Source: an uncultured Clostridia bacterium (GTDB taxonomy: Bacteria > Bacillota > Clostridia > Peptostreptococcales > Anaerovoracaceae). From it: DNA of 64,000 nucleotides. A model generated the notes under the pieces. It had not been told where the DNA came from. It did no database searches and saw only the letters and a list, made by a program, of their open reading frames with translations. Location: contig CAMENZ010000002.1 of NCBI GenBank assembly GCA_945928865.1, positions 160,824 to 224,823 on the forward strand, written 5' to 3'. The stretch's first letter is position 1. Every line of letters starts with the position of its first letter. The position numbers were made by a program, and so were the translations under genes. This document shows, one piece after another, positions 45,063 to 54,180 of this stretch.

Positions 45063-45095
45063 AACCACCGGTTTCTCCGGTGGTTTATTATTTTC
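45063..45095 (+). terminator. Intrinsic terminator of the YitT-family gene
   Basis: ACCACCGG-TTTCT-CCGGTGGT then a T-rich run. A nearly identical hairpin occurs at 61580-61608. Confidence 0.85.
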
Positions 45096-45142
45096 CGGTT
45101 TATATGAAAAAATGTTGATAAATAAACTGTGAATTTAAGATT

Positions 45143-45415
45143 TAGATTTTGCTTAAGGGGATGGCGACCGAACTGGTAATTTATGGTAAAAGTTGGCTAA
45201 TGCTTCAAAATAGTGCTGTTTTAGGATTTTTTAGGACTGCAATGAATTTCCCTTATATTTTTGCGTTTTCGCTTACACGGCACATGAAATAGGCTTATAT
45301 GACAAAGATACGAACATTGTGAAAAAATCAAAGTCCGCATTTCACAGTGCTTTTAGCCATTCGGCATATTAAAACTTGCCCTTCTTTATAAAAACAAAGA
45401 GTTTGGACAACTTTT
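45143..45415 (+). repeat. Intergenic repeat family, long copy
   Basis: It shares its first 53 bases' layout with the copy at 42351 (TAGATTTTGC, 27 bases, then an identical 26-mer) and the same AAAAGTTG/CAACTTTT ends. The middle (45207-45350) is closely related to 58523-58666 on the other strand and ends in a hairpin, CATTGTGAAA (45315-45324) with TTTCACAGTG (45340-45349). It occupies most of the 442-base gap between the YitT gene and the flavin-binding gene, and encodes no protein I can support. Confidence 0.8.
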
Positions 45416-45444
45416 CAATAAATCTATTATTATAGTAAAAAACT

Positions 45445-45475
45445 AAAAAGGAGCAAGTAATCTCCTGCTCCTACT
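45445..45475 (-). terminator. Intrinsic terminator of the flavin-binding protein gene
   Basis: On the minus strand GGAGCA pairs with TGCTCC across about 10 bases, then T5. Confidence 0.75.
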
Positions 45476-45491
45476 TCATATCAATATCTTA

Positions 45492-45983
45492 TCATTCTAC
45501 ATCTTTCTTAACCAATTCCATAGACTGCTTACCTGTAATATGGTCAATTTCTATTTCATATACAGCTAAAGCCTTAAGATTTCGCTCTATTACAGCCTCT
45601 CCTCTTTCTTTGAAATCGGCAGAATACTTATTTACAAAGGTTCTCATAACAAATCTCATAGCATCATCACCTGAAAGAAGTTTCGCTCTACCAAATAGAA
45701 TTACACTTCTAAAATAAGTCGTAAATTCTTCAGGAACTAAGGTGTCCTTATCAATTATGGAAAATGACACTCTTGGATTTTTAGCAATAGCTTCTGCTCT
45801 ATGACCTTTATTAAAGCCATGAATATAGAATTTTCCTTCATTATAAGTATAATTTAATGGCACTGAATAAGGATAATCATTATCTCCATATAAAGCTAAA
45901 GTGCCATACTTATTTCTCTGTAGGATTTCCTTTACCTCTTCATCTGAAAGTTGTTGTTTCTTCTTTAATACATCTCTAAACAT
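45492..45983 (-). CDS. Pyridoxamine 5'-phosphate oxidase-like FMN-binding protein (NimA type)
   Basis: 163 residues with a split beta-barrel: YGTLALYGDNDYPYSVPLNY, FYIHGFNKGHRAEAIAKNPR and VSFSIIDKDTLVPEEFTTYF. These match flavin-binding proteins related to nitroimidazole-resistance NimA, which reduce nitro groups. The real substrate is unknown. AGGAGG precedes the ATG; it is a single-gene unit. Confidence 0.85.
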   Translation of the reverse strand: MFRDVLKKKQQLSDEEVKEILQRNKYGTLALYGDNDYPYSVPLNYTYNEGKFYIHGFNKGHRAEAIAKNPRVSFSIIDKDTLVPEEFTTYFRSVILFGRAKLLSGDDAMRFVMRTFVNKYSADFKERGEAVIERNLKALAVYEIEIDHITGKQSMELVKKDVE

Positions 45984-46066
45984 TTCTACCTCCTACACAT
46001 CTTGCAAAATCTGCCCACCCAACTACGGGCAACCTTCACAAGCATAATTACCTATACAATTTACTT

Positions 46067-46666
46067 CTATAAACTGCTACGCCCCTCTAAAGACTTAAGT
46101 AATGTAACCTCATCAGCATATTCTAAGTCCCCTCCCACAGGTAAACCGTGAGCCAATTTAGTAACCTTTATTCCTGAAGGTTTTAAAAGCCTGCCTATAT
46201 ACATAGCCGTAGCTTCTCCTTCAATATTAGGATTCGTTGCAATTATAACCTCATTAACATCATTTTCCTGTAATCGCTTTATAAGAGATTTCAGATTTAT
46301 ATCCTCAGGCCCTACACCTTCCAAAGGCGCTATTACACCATGTAAAACATGATATAGACCATCAAAGGCTTTAGTTCTCTCCATAGCCATAACATCTTTC
46401 GGGCTCTCTACTACACAAATTACATCCTGCCTTCTCTGAGAATTGCTACATATAGAACAAGGATCGCCCTCCGTTAAGTCTCCACATACAGAACAATACT
46501 TCAGTTCTTTCTTAGCTGAAAGCAAAGCCTCCGTCAATTTCTTAACTTCCTCTTCCTCCAAATCTATAATGTGAAAAGCCAGCCTCTGAGCCGATTTATT
46601 TCCAATTCCGGGCAACTTACTGATCTCATTTATTAACCTTGCTAAAGGTCTTGGATACTGCTTCAT
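46067..46666 (-). CDS. recR: Recombination mediator protein RecR
   Basis: 199 residues: helix-hairpin-helix ([17 protein letters not shown]), a four-Cys zinc finger ([16 protein letters not shown]), and a Toprim domain ([14 protein letters not shown]...[15 protein letters not shown]). It acts with RecO/RecF to load RecA. It is the last gene of dnaX-ebfC-recR. Confidence 0.97.
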   Translation of the reverse strand: MKQYPRPLARLINEISKLPGIGNKSAQRLAFHIIDLEEEEVKKLTEALLSAKKELKYCSVCGDLTEGDPCSICSNSQRRQDVICVVESPKDVMAMERTKAFDGLYHVLHGVIAPLEGVGPEDINLKSLIKRLQENDVNEVIIATNPNIEGEATAMYIGRLLKPSGIKVTKLAHGLPVGGDLEYADEVTLLKSLEGRSSL

Positions 46667-46689
46667 CTTATATTCCCACTATATTTCTA

Positions 46690-47055
46690 TTATATTCCCA
46701 AGCCCGGTATATTCAATCCGCCGGTAATTTTTCCCATTTCATTGTTGGAAATTTCTTCAATCTGTCTCATACCTTCATTTACTGCTACAATCACTAAATC
46801 TTGTAACATTTCAATATCATCCGGATCTACAATTTCAGGTTTTAAAGTTAAACTTACCAACTCTTTCTTACCGTTTACAACAGCTGTAACTGCACCGCCA
46901 CCTGCTGTAGTTGTAACTTCTTTCTCTTCAATTTCAGCCTGCATAACTTCCATCTGTCTCTGCATAGCCTGCATCTGCTGAAGCTGCTTCTGCATACTTC
47001 CACCACCACCCATTTGAGGTTTCTTAGCCTTTCCTGCTCTCATTCCTTTTCCCAT
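46690..47055 (-). CDS. ebfC: YbaB/EbfC nucleoid-associated protein
   Basis: 121 residues. A Met/Gln-rich coiled helix (MQKQLQQMQAMQRQME) is followed by the YbaB core (TTTAGGGAVTAVVNGKKELV, LKPEIVDPDDIEMLQDLVIV). These proteins bind DNA as dimers. It is in the standard place between dnaX and recR. Confidence 0.95.
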   Translation of the reverse strand: MGKGMRAGKAKKPQMGGGGSMQKQLQQMQAMQRQMEVMQAEIEEKEVTTTAGGGAVTAVVNGKKELVSLTLKPEIVDPDDIEMLQDLVIVAVNEGMRQIEEISNNEMGKITGGLNIPGLGI

Positions 47056-47129
47056 ATTATTTCTCCTTAATTGATTTTTTCTTAATTTTTATTTTTAGAT
47101 TTTGATATTATACCTATTTCAAAATCCAC

Positions 47130-48902
47130 CTACTCCAACTCTATTTTTATTCCTAATATTTCCGAAGCCTCTAAAACTATATCTGTAGGATCTTCTGACC
47201 CTTCCTCTACTTTAGGAAGTTCTATTTCAGTCTTTTCTATAACCTTAGGCTTATCACTCGATAATTCTTTAGGACTTTCCTTTATAGGAACTCTAGGGCT
47301 GCCACTTCCATCTAAGCATACCATTTTCAGCTTTCTTCCTAAGGTCTTAGACATTAAGTCTTCTAGGGTTTCCCTGTTTTGCTCTAAAATAGCCTTAAAC
47401 ATATAGTTATCAGTTTCCACTGTAAATGCATCAGGCTTAAGACCTACTAAATTGCTCTTATCTGCTACTATGTTTATACTACCTGATAAATACTTGCCTT
47501 CCTCTAAAACATTATCCCAAAGCTCTCTCAAGGCATCCTGACTGTAGTAAGAATCCATACTTTCTACAGGGCTTCCCGCTTCAAAATCCACTCCGCCCGG
47601 CTCTTTTTCAGCCCCCTGAGATTCCTCAGTACCCACAACCTTATGGGCTACCCTATCCAAAGGTTTTTCTAAAGCATCTGAACTATTTTCTTTTTTACTA
47701 ACTTCCGGACTTACTTTAGATATTTCAGCTACAGGTTTTGTTAAACTAGATGAACTTCTAACTTGAGTCTGTATAGCGGAACTATCAATTCCGGGTTTGA
47801 CATTTTTCTCTATTAAAAGTCCGGTAGCTAAATTTACCATAGCTAATTCTAAAAGAACTCTAGGTTGAGTCGACCATCTGGCATCATTAATTGTCTTAGA
47901 TAAAAGGATTATCGCCTTATCTATTTCCTCTAAAGGCGTATGCTGACTCTGTGTTCTTATTTTTTCTATATTTTCCCAAGACATATTCAATATATCTTCC
48001 GGCTTTTTTAAGAATTTAACTAGCAGTAAATTTCTATAATGGGATACCCAATCCTTCATTACCTGTTTAGCATCTCTGCCGTCGGAGAGAACTTCATTTA
48101 TTAAAACTAAGGCCTCTGATACCTTTTTTAGAGAAACTAAATCTGTAAGCTCTATGAAAAAATCTTCTCCTAAGGTGCCTAAATATTCTAGGACTAAATC
48201 CCTATCTATATTCTTTTCTCCGGAAGCTAAAATCTGATCTAAAAGAGAAAGCCCGTCTCTAACAGATCCATCTGCTCCATTAGCTAAAAGCCTCAAAGCC
48301 CCTTCAGAAATATTCACACCTTTGGCTTGGCAGATTTTATTCATACCTGAAGCTATAATACCTGTTGACACTCTTTTAAAATCCAGTCTCATACATCTGG
48401 AAAGAATAGTAGCCGGAAGCTTATGAGGTTCTGTAGTAGCTAGAATAAAAATAACATTCTCCGGTGGTTCTTCCAATGTTTTAAGCAGCGCATTAAAGGC
48501 TCCCGTAGACAACATGTGAACTTCGTCTATAATGTAAATTTTTTTCTTTCCTACTGAAGGTGGATATTTAACACTTTCACGAAGTTCTCTAATATTATCA
48601 ACACCATTATTAGAGGCTGCATCAATCTCTATAACATCCATAAATGTGCCATCTTTTATGGCCTTACAATTTTCGCAAACTCCACAAGGGATTTCATCTC
48701 CTGTTTCACAAGTACAATTTAAAGCCTTCGCTAATATTCTGGCAGTAGTGGTCTTTCCGGTTCCTCTGGTTCCACAAAAAAGATAAGCATGGCTTACCAT
48801 ATTTTCCGCTATTTGATTCTTTAATATTTTTACTATATGTTCCTGACCTAAAATCTCCGAAAAAACTTCAGGTCGTTCTGCTCTGTATAATGCGGTATAC
48901 AT
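47130..48902 (-). CDS. dnaX: DNA polymerase III subunits gamma/tau
   Basis: 590 residues. Walker A GTRGTGKTT (about 44-52), a zinc module with four cysteines (CTCETGDEIPCGVCENC), DEVHMLS, and the sensor region TTEPHKLPATILSRCMRLDF. The clamp-loader ATPase fills 1-360, then a long variable tau-like tail rich in Ser/Glu/Lys. No frameshift signal for gamma is evident. SRP RNA lies just upstream, as in many Bacillota. Confidence 0.96.
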   Translation of the reverse strand: MYTALYRAERPEVFSEILGQEHIVKILKNQIAENMVSHAYLFCGTRGTGKTTTARILAKALNCTCETGDEIPCGVCENCKAIKDGTFMDVIEIDAASNNGVDNIRELRESVKYPPSVGKKKIYIIDEVHMLSTGAFNALLKTLEEPPENVIFILATTEPHKLPATILSRCMRLDFKRVSTGIIASGMNKICQAKGVNISEGALRLLANGADGSVRDGLSLLDQILASGEKNIDRDLVLEYLGTLGEDFFIELTDLVSLKKVSEALVLINEVLSDGRDAKQVMKDWVSHYRNLLLVKFLKKPEDILNMSWENIEKIRTQSQHTPLEEIDKAIILLSKTINDARWSTQPRVLLELAMVNLATGLLIEKNVKPGIDSSAIQTQVRSSSSLTKPVAEISKVSPEVSKKENSSDALEKPLDRVAHKVVGTEESQGAEKEPGGVDFEAGSPVESMDSYYSQDALRELWDNVLEEGKYLSGSINIVADKSNLVGLKPDAFTVETDNYMFKAILEQNRETLEDLMSKTLGRKLKMVCLDGSGSPRVPIKESPKELSSDKPKVIEKTEIELPKVEEGSEDPTDIVLEASEILGIKIELE

Positions 48903-48935
48903 ATCCCGTCTCCATTTTTTTATAATAAAAGAAAA

Positions 48936-49089
48936 TTGCCCTTAGAGAGCTACGCTTGACTTCGGAAAAGGCTAATCTGCGGCACATAAGAACTTCCGCT
49001 TATTGCTGCTTCCTTCCGGACCTGACAAGGTTCACGGCATCCCATTGCACAGGGCCCAAACCGCATCAGGCGAAGCTCTTTAAGGGCAA
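48936..49089 (-). ncRNA. ffs: Signal recognition particle RNA
   Basis: The minus strand contains the domain IV hairpin, GTCAGGTCCGGAAGGAAGCAGC region shown by CAGGTCCGGAAGGAAGCAGC, which binds Ffh. It is flanked by GGGATGCCGTGAACC and CAATAAGCGG arms. Outer ends TTGCCCTT and AAGGGCAA, and AGAGCT with AGCTCT, close the rod. About 154 bases is short of the ~270-base Bacillus type, and no Alu-domain motif is visible. A T-rich run after the closing stem (48925-48935) ends it. dnaX begins 34 bases downstream. Confidence 0.93.
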
Positions 49090-49101
49090 TATTATACAAA
49101 T

Positions 49102-49130
49102 ATAATACCATTTTTTAAGATTTTGGTCAA
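49102..49130 (-). promoter_or_regulatory. Sigma-A promoter of SRP RNA
   Basis: TTGACC (49125-49130), 17-base spacer, TATTAT (49102-49107) on the minus strand, giving a start near 49095. Confidence 0.65.
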
Positions 49131-49190
49131 TAGTCAAAAACAAATAAAGAGCAGTTTACTAACCACTCTTTACCTGCTTATAAATCAAAA

Positions 49191-49607
49191 TCATCTCTTA
49201 TGATTCACTTCTAAAATCTTAATTTCCGGTTTTTTACTTTCTATTAAATCAACTACAGAATTTGCATCTCTTAAGCTAAAAATAAATCTTCGATTGATAG
49301 CTCCCTTATTTATATGAATTTCCACATTAGGAGCAGATTTCCTTTTATCAGTATGCACTGCAAGAATTTCCTCATACTTCCACAGGTTATGAAAACAATA
49401 ACCCAGTATGCTATATTCCACATCTACTCCCTCTTCTGAAACTACCTGCTTTCTAGATGAAAATGTAGCTAGGATTATAATAAATCCAAAGGGTACATAA
49501 AACCAATTTTTATTTGCATATGCATCGTAAACAGCAAATACACCTATTACAACCGCTGCTATTTTCACCCATAACTTTCGCTCAGGTAAGATTCCATAAA
49601 ATTTCAT
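49191..49607 (-). CDS. Hypothetical two-pass membrane protein
   Basis: 138 residues. Two transmembrane helices (about 13-30 and 34-50) lead to a soluble beta-rich domain (VDVEYSILGYCFHNLWKYEE, VEIHINKGAINRRFIFSL) that looks like a small PH-like fold. I recognise no named family. It stands alone between the SRP RNA and nhaC. Confidence 0.7.
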   Translation of the reverse strand: MKFYGILPERKLWVKIAAVVIGVFAVYDAYANKNWFYVPFGFIIILATFSSRKQVVSEEGVDVEYSILGYCFHNLWKYEEILAVHTDKRKSAPNVEIHINKGAINRRFIFSLRDANSVVDLIESKKPEIKILEVNHKR

Positions 49608-49687
49608 AACTATTTCCTTTAACCTTTTGATACAAAATCTTTTATTTAATCATTTATATAGAAAGTGCAAACTTCCTTCATTACAGA

Positions 49688-51208
49688 CTAGATACTCTTA
49701 TATATTCCGGCCTTTCTCTTCTCTACAAGAGCTTCCATAGCAATCTTATGTGCTTCCTCCGGAGCTCCAGCCGGTCCGTGACCCTTCTTAAGTTTACCAA
49801 ACATATTTGTTCTGGAACCATCAGCAAATAAGATGTTTCCTCCCCAAATTGCAGTAACCATAGCGAATACAGGGTTTATTAAATTCATAAAGCAATAAGG
49901 TATATAAGATAAAGTAGGAACACCTAAAACTGCTGAATGATAAGAACCACAGGAAGACCATGGTACAAGTGGTGACCAGAGAGTTCCGCCATCTTCAAGA
50001 GTTCTGGAAAGCATATTTCTGCTTAATCCCATCTTATCAAAATTTTCTTTATACATTGAGGACGGAATAATCAATCCTAAATATTGGTCGCACATAGTTG
50101 TAATACAGAACATGGAAGTAGCAATAGTAACCACGATTAACTGTAAAGGTGTCTTAACCTTATGAATTAAGCCGCCTAAAATGGATTCTACCGCTCCAAT
50201 TTTTTGGAGAATTCCACCAAATGCAACCGCTACTATTACAAGGTTATTAGTCCAAAGCATACTATTCATTCCACCTCTGTTTACAAGCTTATAGAATAAT
50301 TCATTAGTGGACTCTGCTTCATAACCTAAATGCAACATCTTAATACAATCCGCAATGCCTGCTCCTTGGAATACTACAGCAAATCCACAACCTACTAAGG
50401 ATAGTAGAACAATTGATGGAATAGCCGGCATCTTAATAACTGCAACGATTATAATCATGAGAATTGGTATTAAAAGTAATGGACTCATGTAATTATAATG
50501 TCCTGTAATTGAAGCAGAAAGTTCATTAGCTAAAGTTGGATCATAAGCTTCTATACTTGAGAAAGAGAAGAAGGCATAGATACAAATTGCAATTATAAGA
50601 CTTGGGAAAGTAGTAGTAATCATGGCTGCCACATGGTCAAATAATCCTGTCTGTGCTGAACCTGCGGCTAAGTTTGTGGAATCTGATAAAGGAGAAAATT
50701 TGTCTCCACAACAAGCTCCGGAAAGAATAGCTCCTGCAATAAGTGCCGGATTTAAACCCATGGTTGTTCCTATAGCCATAAATGCTATTCCAAGGGTAGC
50801 TGATACAGTCCAAGCTGAACCAAGAGCAATACCTACTACTGCACACATAACAGTAACGAAAGGTAAAAATATTCCCGGTGATAACAGCTTAAGTCCGTAA
50901 TATACAACTGATGGAATAGTTCCACAAGCTGTAAATGAACCTATGAGACAGCCTACTAATAAAATAATTATAATAGCTTCTAATGACTGATTAACTGCCT
51001 CAAGACCTGCTGCCAACATATCTTTGAAAGTATATCCACAAAGTCTGCCTATAAGCATGGCTACTCCACAGGATAAAGTAACCGGTATATGAGGATCCTG
51101 TCCCCACTGAAATACGTAATTGGAGATCATTATAGTAAGTAGAAAAATTATAGGAATTAACGCTTCTACTTTATTAGGCAATCTCACAGTTTTAACATTT
51201 TCGTTCAT
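49688..51208 (-). CDS. nhaC: NhaC family Na+/H+ antiporter
   Basis: 506 residues with about 12 membrane segments. Conserved segments include GSAWTVSATLGIAFMAIGTT, ILSGACCGDKFSPLSDSTNL and WSPLVPWSSCGSYHSAVLGV, typical of NhaC antiporters and related amino-acid/Na+ exchangers. GGAGG precedes the ATG. The two-component genes lie 106 bases upstream in the same direction, so they may control it. Confidence 0.9.
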   Translation of the reverse strand: MNENVKTVRLPNKVEALIPIIFLLTIMISNYVFQWGQDPHIPVTLSCGVAMLIGRLCGYTFKDMLAAGLEAVNQSLEAIIIILLVGCLIGSFTACGTIPSVVYYGLKLLSPGIFLPFVTVMCAVVGIALGSAWTVSATLGIAFMAIGTTMGLNPALIAGAILSGACCGDKFSPLSDSTNLAAGSAQTGLFDHVAAMITTTFPSLIIAICIYAFFSFSSIEAYDPTLANELSASITGHYNYMSPLLLIPILMIIIVAVIKMPAIPSIVLLSLVGCGFAVVFQGAGIADCIKMLHLGYEAESTNELFYKLVNRGGMNSMLWTNNLVIVAVAFGGILQKIGAVESILGGLIHKVKTPLQLIVVTIATSMFCITTMCDQYLGLIIPSSMYKENFDKMGLSRNMLSRTLEDGGTLWSPLVPWSSCGSYHSAVLGVPTLSYIPYCFMNLINPVFAMVTAIWGGNILFADGSRTNMFGKLKKGHGPAGAPEEAHKIAMEALVEKRKAGIYKSI

Positions 51209-51314
51209 ACGACGCCTCCATTTAATAAAATTGAATAAATTCTATTAATATACTAACACCAAGTATGTCAATAAAGTGTCAATCCCTGTAAAAGATTTCC
51301 CAACTTCATAAAAT

Positions 51315-52142
51315 TTACTTATATTTAAAATTATCAATTAAACCATTCATCTCCTCTGCCCAAGAATATTGTGCCATATATTCCCCTTGATAAAGGTCCA
51401 TTAACTCCTCTTTATTTTCAGACCATTCAAAATAATCACATTCTATACATTCTAAATGAGCTAGAGACATACTGCCTCTTTCACTGTAGATTATATCGCC
51501 ACATTTCAGATTACTCAAAGAATCTCTCAAATCTTTTCTCAACATTCTGAAATAAGAATCATGACCCTCATCTTCCCAGAGAGCCACCATAATTTCTTTC
51601 GTGCTGCATCTAGCGCCTCTTCTGTGTACTAAAAAAGCAAGCAGCTCCTTAGTCTTATCAAACTTAAATTTTACCGGTATATTATCTATGAGAACATCAA
51701 AATTGCCGAAACAAATTATCTTTATATTAACCTTTGCTCTGTCATCCTCCTGAGATACCTCTTTGTTACTTACTGAATACCGAAGATTTTCAATAGCATG
51801 TTTAACCTGCTCAGAGCTGGCCGGCTTCATTATATAATCGCTGGCATCCAGCTGAAAAGCATCTCCCATGAAATCCGAATATCCTGTGATAAAGACGAAA
51901 TTTGTTCTGGGATATTTTGCTTTCAGCTTAGCCGCAAAATCCACCCCATTAAGACCCGGCATTTGAATATCAATAAAACAAACATCAAACTTTTCTGTCA
52001 AAGCAACTTCTAAAGCTTCCACCGGATTATTCTTTACCGTTACCTCTGCCTCTTCATCATTTTCAAGAATGAGCTCCGCTATATAATTCGCTGCAAATAT
52101 CTCATCGTCCAATACTATGTATTTCACGTCTCTCACCCTCAC
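51315..52142 (-). CDS. Response regulator with SARP-like winged-helix output
   Basis: 275 residues. The receiver domain (8-125) has the acidic pair in VLDDE, phospho-Asp in CFIDIQMPG, Thr in FITGYS and Lys in IMKP. The C-terminal part (IKIICFGNFDVLIDNIPVKF...KTKELLAFLVHRRGARCSTK) resembles SARP-type DNA-binding domains, not the LytTR domain usual beside LytS-like kinases. The start is GTG at 52142 or GTG at 52127; it overlaps the kinase gene either way. Confidence 0.85.
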   Translation of the reverse strand: MRVRDVKYIVLDDEIFAANYIAELILENDEEAEVTVKNNPVEALEVALTEKFDVCFIDIQMPGLNGVDFAAKLKAKYPRTNFVFITGYSDFMGDAFQLDASDYIMKPASSEQVKHAIENLRYSVSNKEVSQEDDRAKVNIKIICFGNFDVLIDNIPVKFKFDKTKELLAFLVHRRGARCSTKEIMVALWEDEGHDSYFRMLRKDLRDSLSNLKCGDIIYSERGSMSLAHLECIECDYFEWSENKEELMDLYQGEYMAQYSWAEEMNGLIDNFKYK

Positions 52143-53400
52143 TTTCCTTTATCTTTGATTTTTCTCCCGGAATAACAATAGTTACTTCCGTTCCTACACC
52201 CACTATAGATGAAATCTTCATCTGAGTGTTTACTGTGCTTTTTAATCTTTCATTGGCATTTTTAATACCTATGTGATGTTTGCCATCAAATTTAATCAAT
52301 TCAGGATCAAAGCCTTCACCATCATCTGTTATGGTAATAATATTATCTCTCCCAATCTTTCTGGTGGACAGCTTTACCGTTCCTCCTTCAATTTTCTTGC
52401 AAACGCCGTGCTTAACTGCATTTTCAACTATAGGCTGTAAAGTTAATACAGGTAAATCAAAATCTGTAGATTGAATATCAAATTCAATATTCAGACGGTC
52501 TCCAAATCTTATTTTTTCAATTTCTAAATAAATTTTCACATGTTCCAACTCTTGAGAAAAGGGATGCATATCTGCAATTTCCATACTATACATATTTTCT
52601 CTTAAATATTTTGAAAATTTTACTGTGGTTTCCTCTGCAAGTTTTGGATTAACTCTACAAAGAGCCGTAATAGTGTTGAGCGTATTATAGAGAAAATGAG
52701 GTTGTATTTGAGAAAGCATCATAGAAAGTCTCTGCTCCCTAAGTTTTAAGTCCTTTTCCTCATTTATCTGTTGTGAAATATACACATGTATTATCAGATA
52801 ATATAGTAAAAAAGCGATAGCATAAGTTTTAATCAATATGCCCGGATAAATCCCTGTAGAATCAAGTATATTGGCTGTCATAAGCACAGAAATATAAGTA
52901 AATATTCCTAAAGGATTCTTATTGGATTTTCTGTAAAACTTTATGTTCAAAATCCACAGAAAAATAACCCAACACACCCATTCTGTAACCACATAAGCAT
53001 AATTAGGTATATAGTAGCTTTCCATCACATCTCTTAAAGGCAGAGAATATTTGCAGGAAATAAAATAACTACAATATATGACAAAATTCAATAAAATAGG
53101 TATGTAATTATACTTATTATGTCTATCGGTCATACCGATTAAAGCCAGCATTGGTAGAGGATTCAAAGAAAAATATAAAATACTGCTTATGTAATATTCT
53201 AAGCCCTCTACATCTCCCAAAATTAAATTTTTCAGGTGAAAAGCATTAAGAGAAATTACAAGAAGCAAGGTCATATTAATTACCATGTGAATTTTCAAAG
53301 ACCTGTCTACCGCTGATTTCATGGAAACTATAAAGTAAGTGCTTATAATAGTTATTAAAAATATGAAATTTTCAACTAAATATTCCCGTAATAGAATCAT
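52102..53400 (-). CDS. Sensor histidine kinase, LytS/YesM type
   Basis: 432 residues. About six or seven N-terminal membrane helices (1-210), then the His_kinase signature SQIQPHFLYNTLNTITALCR with the phospho-acceptor His, and an HATPase_c domain (LQPIVENAVKHG, ITITDDGEGFD, GIKNANERL). It should phosphorylate the overlapping response regulator. The signal is unknown; the membrane input domain and the neighbouring nhaC suggest ion or envelope sensing, which is inferred. Confidence 0.9.
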   Translation of the reverse strand: MILLREYLVENFIFLITIISTYFIVSMKSAVDRSLKIHMVINMTLLLVISLNAFHLKNLILGDVEGLEYYISSILYFSLNPLPMLALIGMTDRHNKYNYIPILLNFVIYCSYFISCKYSLPLRDVMESYYIPNYAYVVTEWVCWVIFLWILNIKFYRKSNKNPLGIFTYISVLMTANILDSTGIYPGILIKTYAIAFLLYYLIIHVYISQQINEEKDLKLREQRLSMMLSQIQPHFLYNTLNTITALCRVNPKLAEETTVKFSKYLRENMYSMEIADMHPFSQELEHVKIYLEIEKIRFGDRLNIEFDIQSTDFDLPVLTLQPIVENAVKHGVCKKIEGGTVKLSTRKIGRDNIITITDDGEGFDPELIKFDGKHHIGIKNANERLKSTVNTQMKISSIVGVGTEVTIVIPGEKSKIKESEGERREIHSIGR

Positions 53401-53446
53401 TTACATATTACCCTTTCCATAAAATACACTTAAAACCCTTATATTT

Positions 53447-54166
53447 CTAGTGGAACCTTCCTCCATAAATAGGTTTCGTAATTTCCTTTACCTTCTTAAT
53501 TAACTCAGGTTCATCTACCATTTCAAACCTGTCTCCACGATTTAAAAATTTAGCTATTATATTGGCAATCTTAGGGAAAAACTCTTTCCTATCTCCCTCA
53601 AAATCTGCCACCACCAGCAGATGATAATCCTTTTCATTTTCCTGCTTCGCCCACACGACCCATATCGTTCTCAGTCTAGGCTCTCTCCAAAAGTTATCAT
53701 CTAAAGCTTTTTTTAATCCTCTAGGATAGCTTTCCATAAGCTTCATATCATGGGGCTTAGTAAACTCTGTCCTTTCCACAGTAAATGTGGAAACTGCCCT
53801 ATCCATTTCCATAAGCTGCTCCCTCTTAAGAATCAATGTATTGCCAAAAGGATTAAGAGCTATAGCGTCAATTTCAACAGCATCTACTAAAATATGTTTA
53901 AGCTCATCTATAGACATTACAATCACATCTTCCCACTGAACAGGCTTGTCCACCAATTCCTCAGCTCTCGTAAATGCGGGAATCACATTAGAGCCATCAG
54001 GGGATGTCAGAACTCCTAAATCTTCTTTATTAGCCTTACAAGGAACTAACAGTTTTGCCTCCTTAAGAGTTAAAAAGAAATCTTTTAAGCCGGGCTCTCC
54101 TGCCTCTTGCAACCTTTCCATAACAGTCCTCAAATCAAAACCCTTAAAATCACTAGGTATTCTCAT
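53447..54166 (-). CDS. SseB family protein
   Basis: 239 residues. The N-terminal SseB domain (FFLTLKEAKLLVPCKANKED, IPAFTRAEELVDKP, NPFGNTLILKREQL) is followed by a C-terminal SseB_C region (WVVWAKQENEKDYHLLVVAD). The family was named for enhanced serine sensitivity; its function is unclear. It follows ligA by 14 bases in one operon. Confidence 0.85.
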   Translation of the reverse strand: MRIPSDFKGFDLRTVMERLQEAGEPGLKDFFLTLKEAKLLVPCKANKEDLGVLTSPDGSNVIPAFTRAEELVDKPVQWEDVIVMSIDELKHILVDAVEIDAIALNPFGNTLILKREQLMEMDRAVSTFTVERTEFTKPHDMKLMESYPRGLKKALDDNFWREPRLRTIWVVWAKQENEKDYHLLVVADFEGDRKEFFPKIANIIAKFLNRGDRFEMVDEPELIKKVKEITKPIYGGRFH

Positions 54167-54180
54167 AAATCCACCCTTTC

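Noticed and set aside
45143..45415. Insertion sequence remnant
   Set aside because: No transposase motif or terminal repeats typical of IS families; only a short repeated non-coding element is seen.
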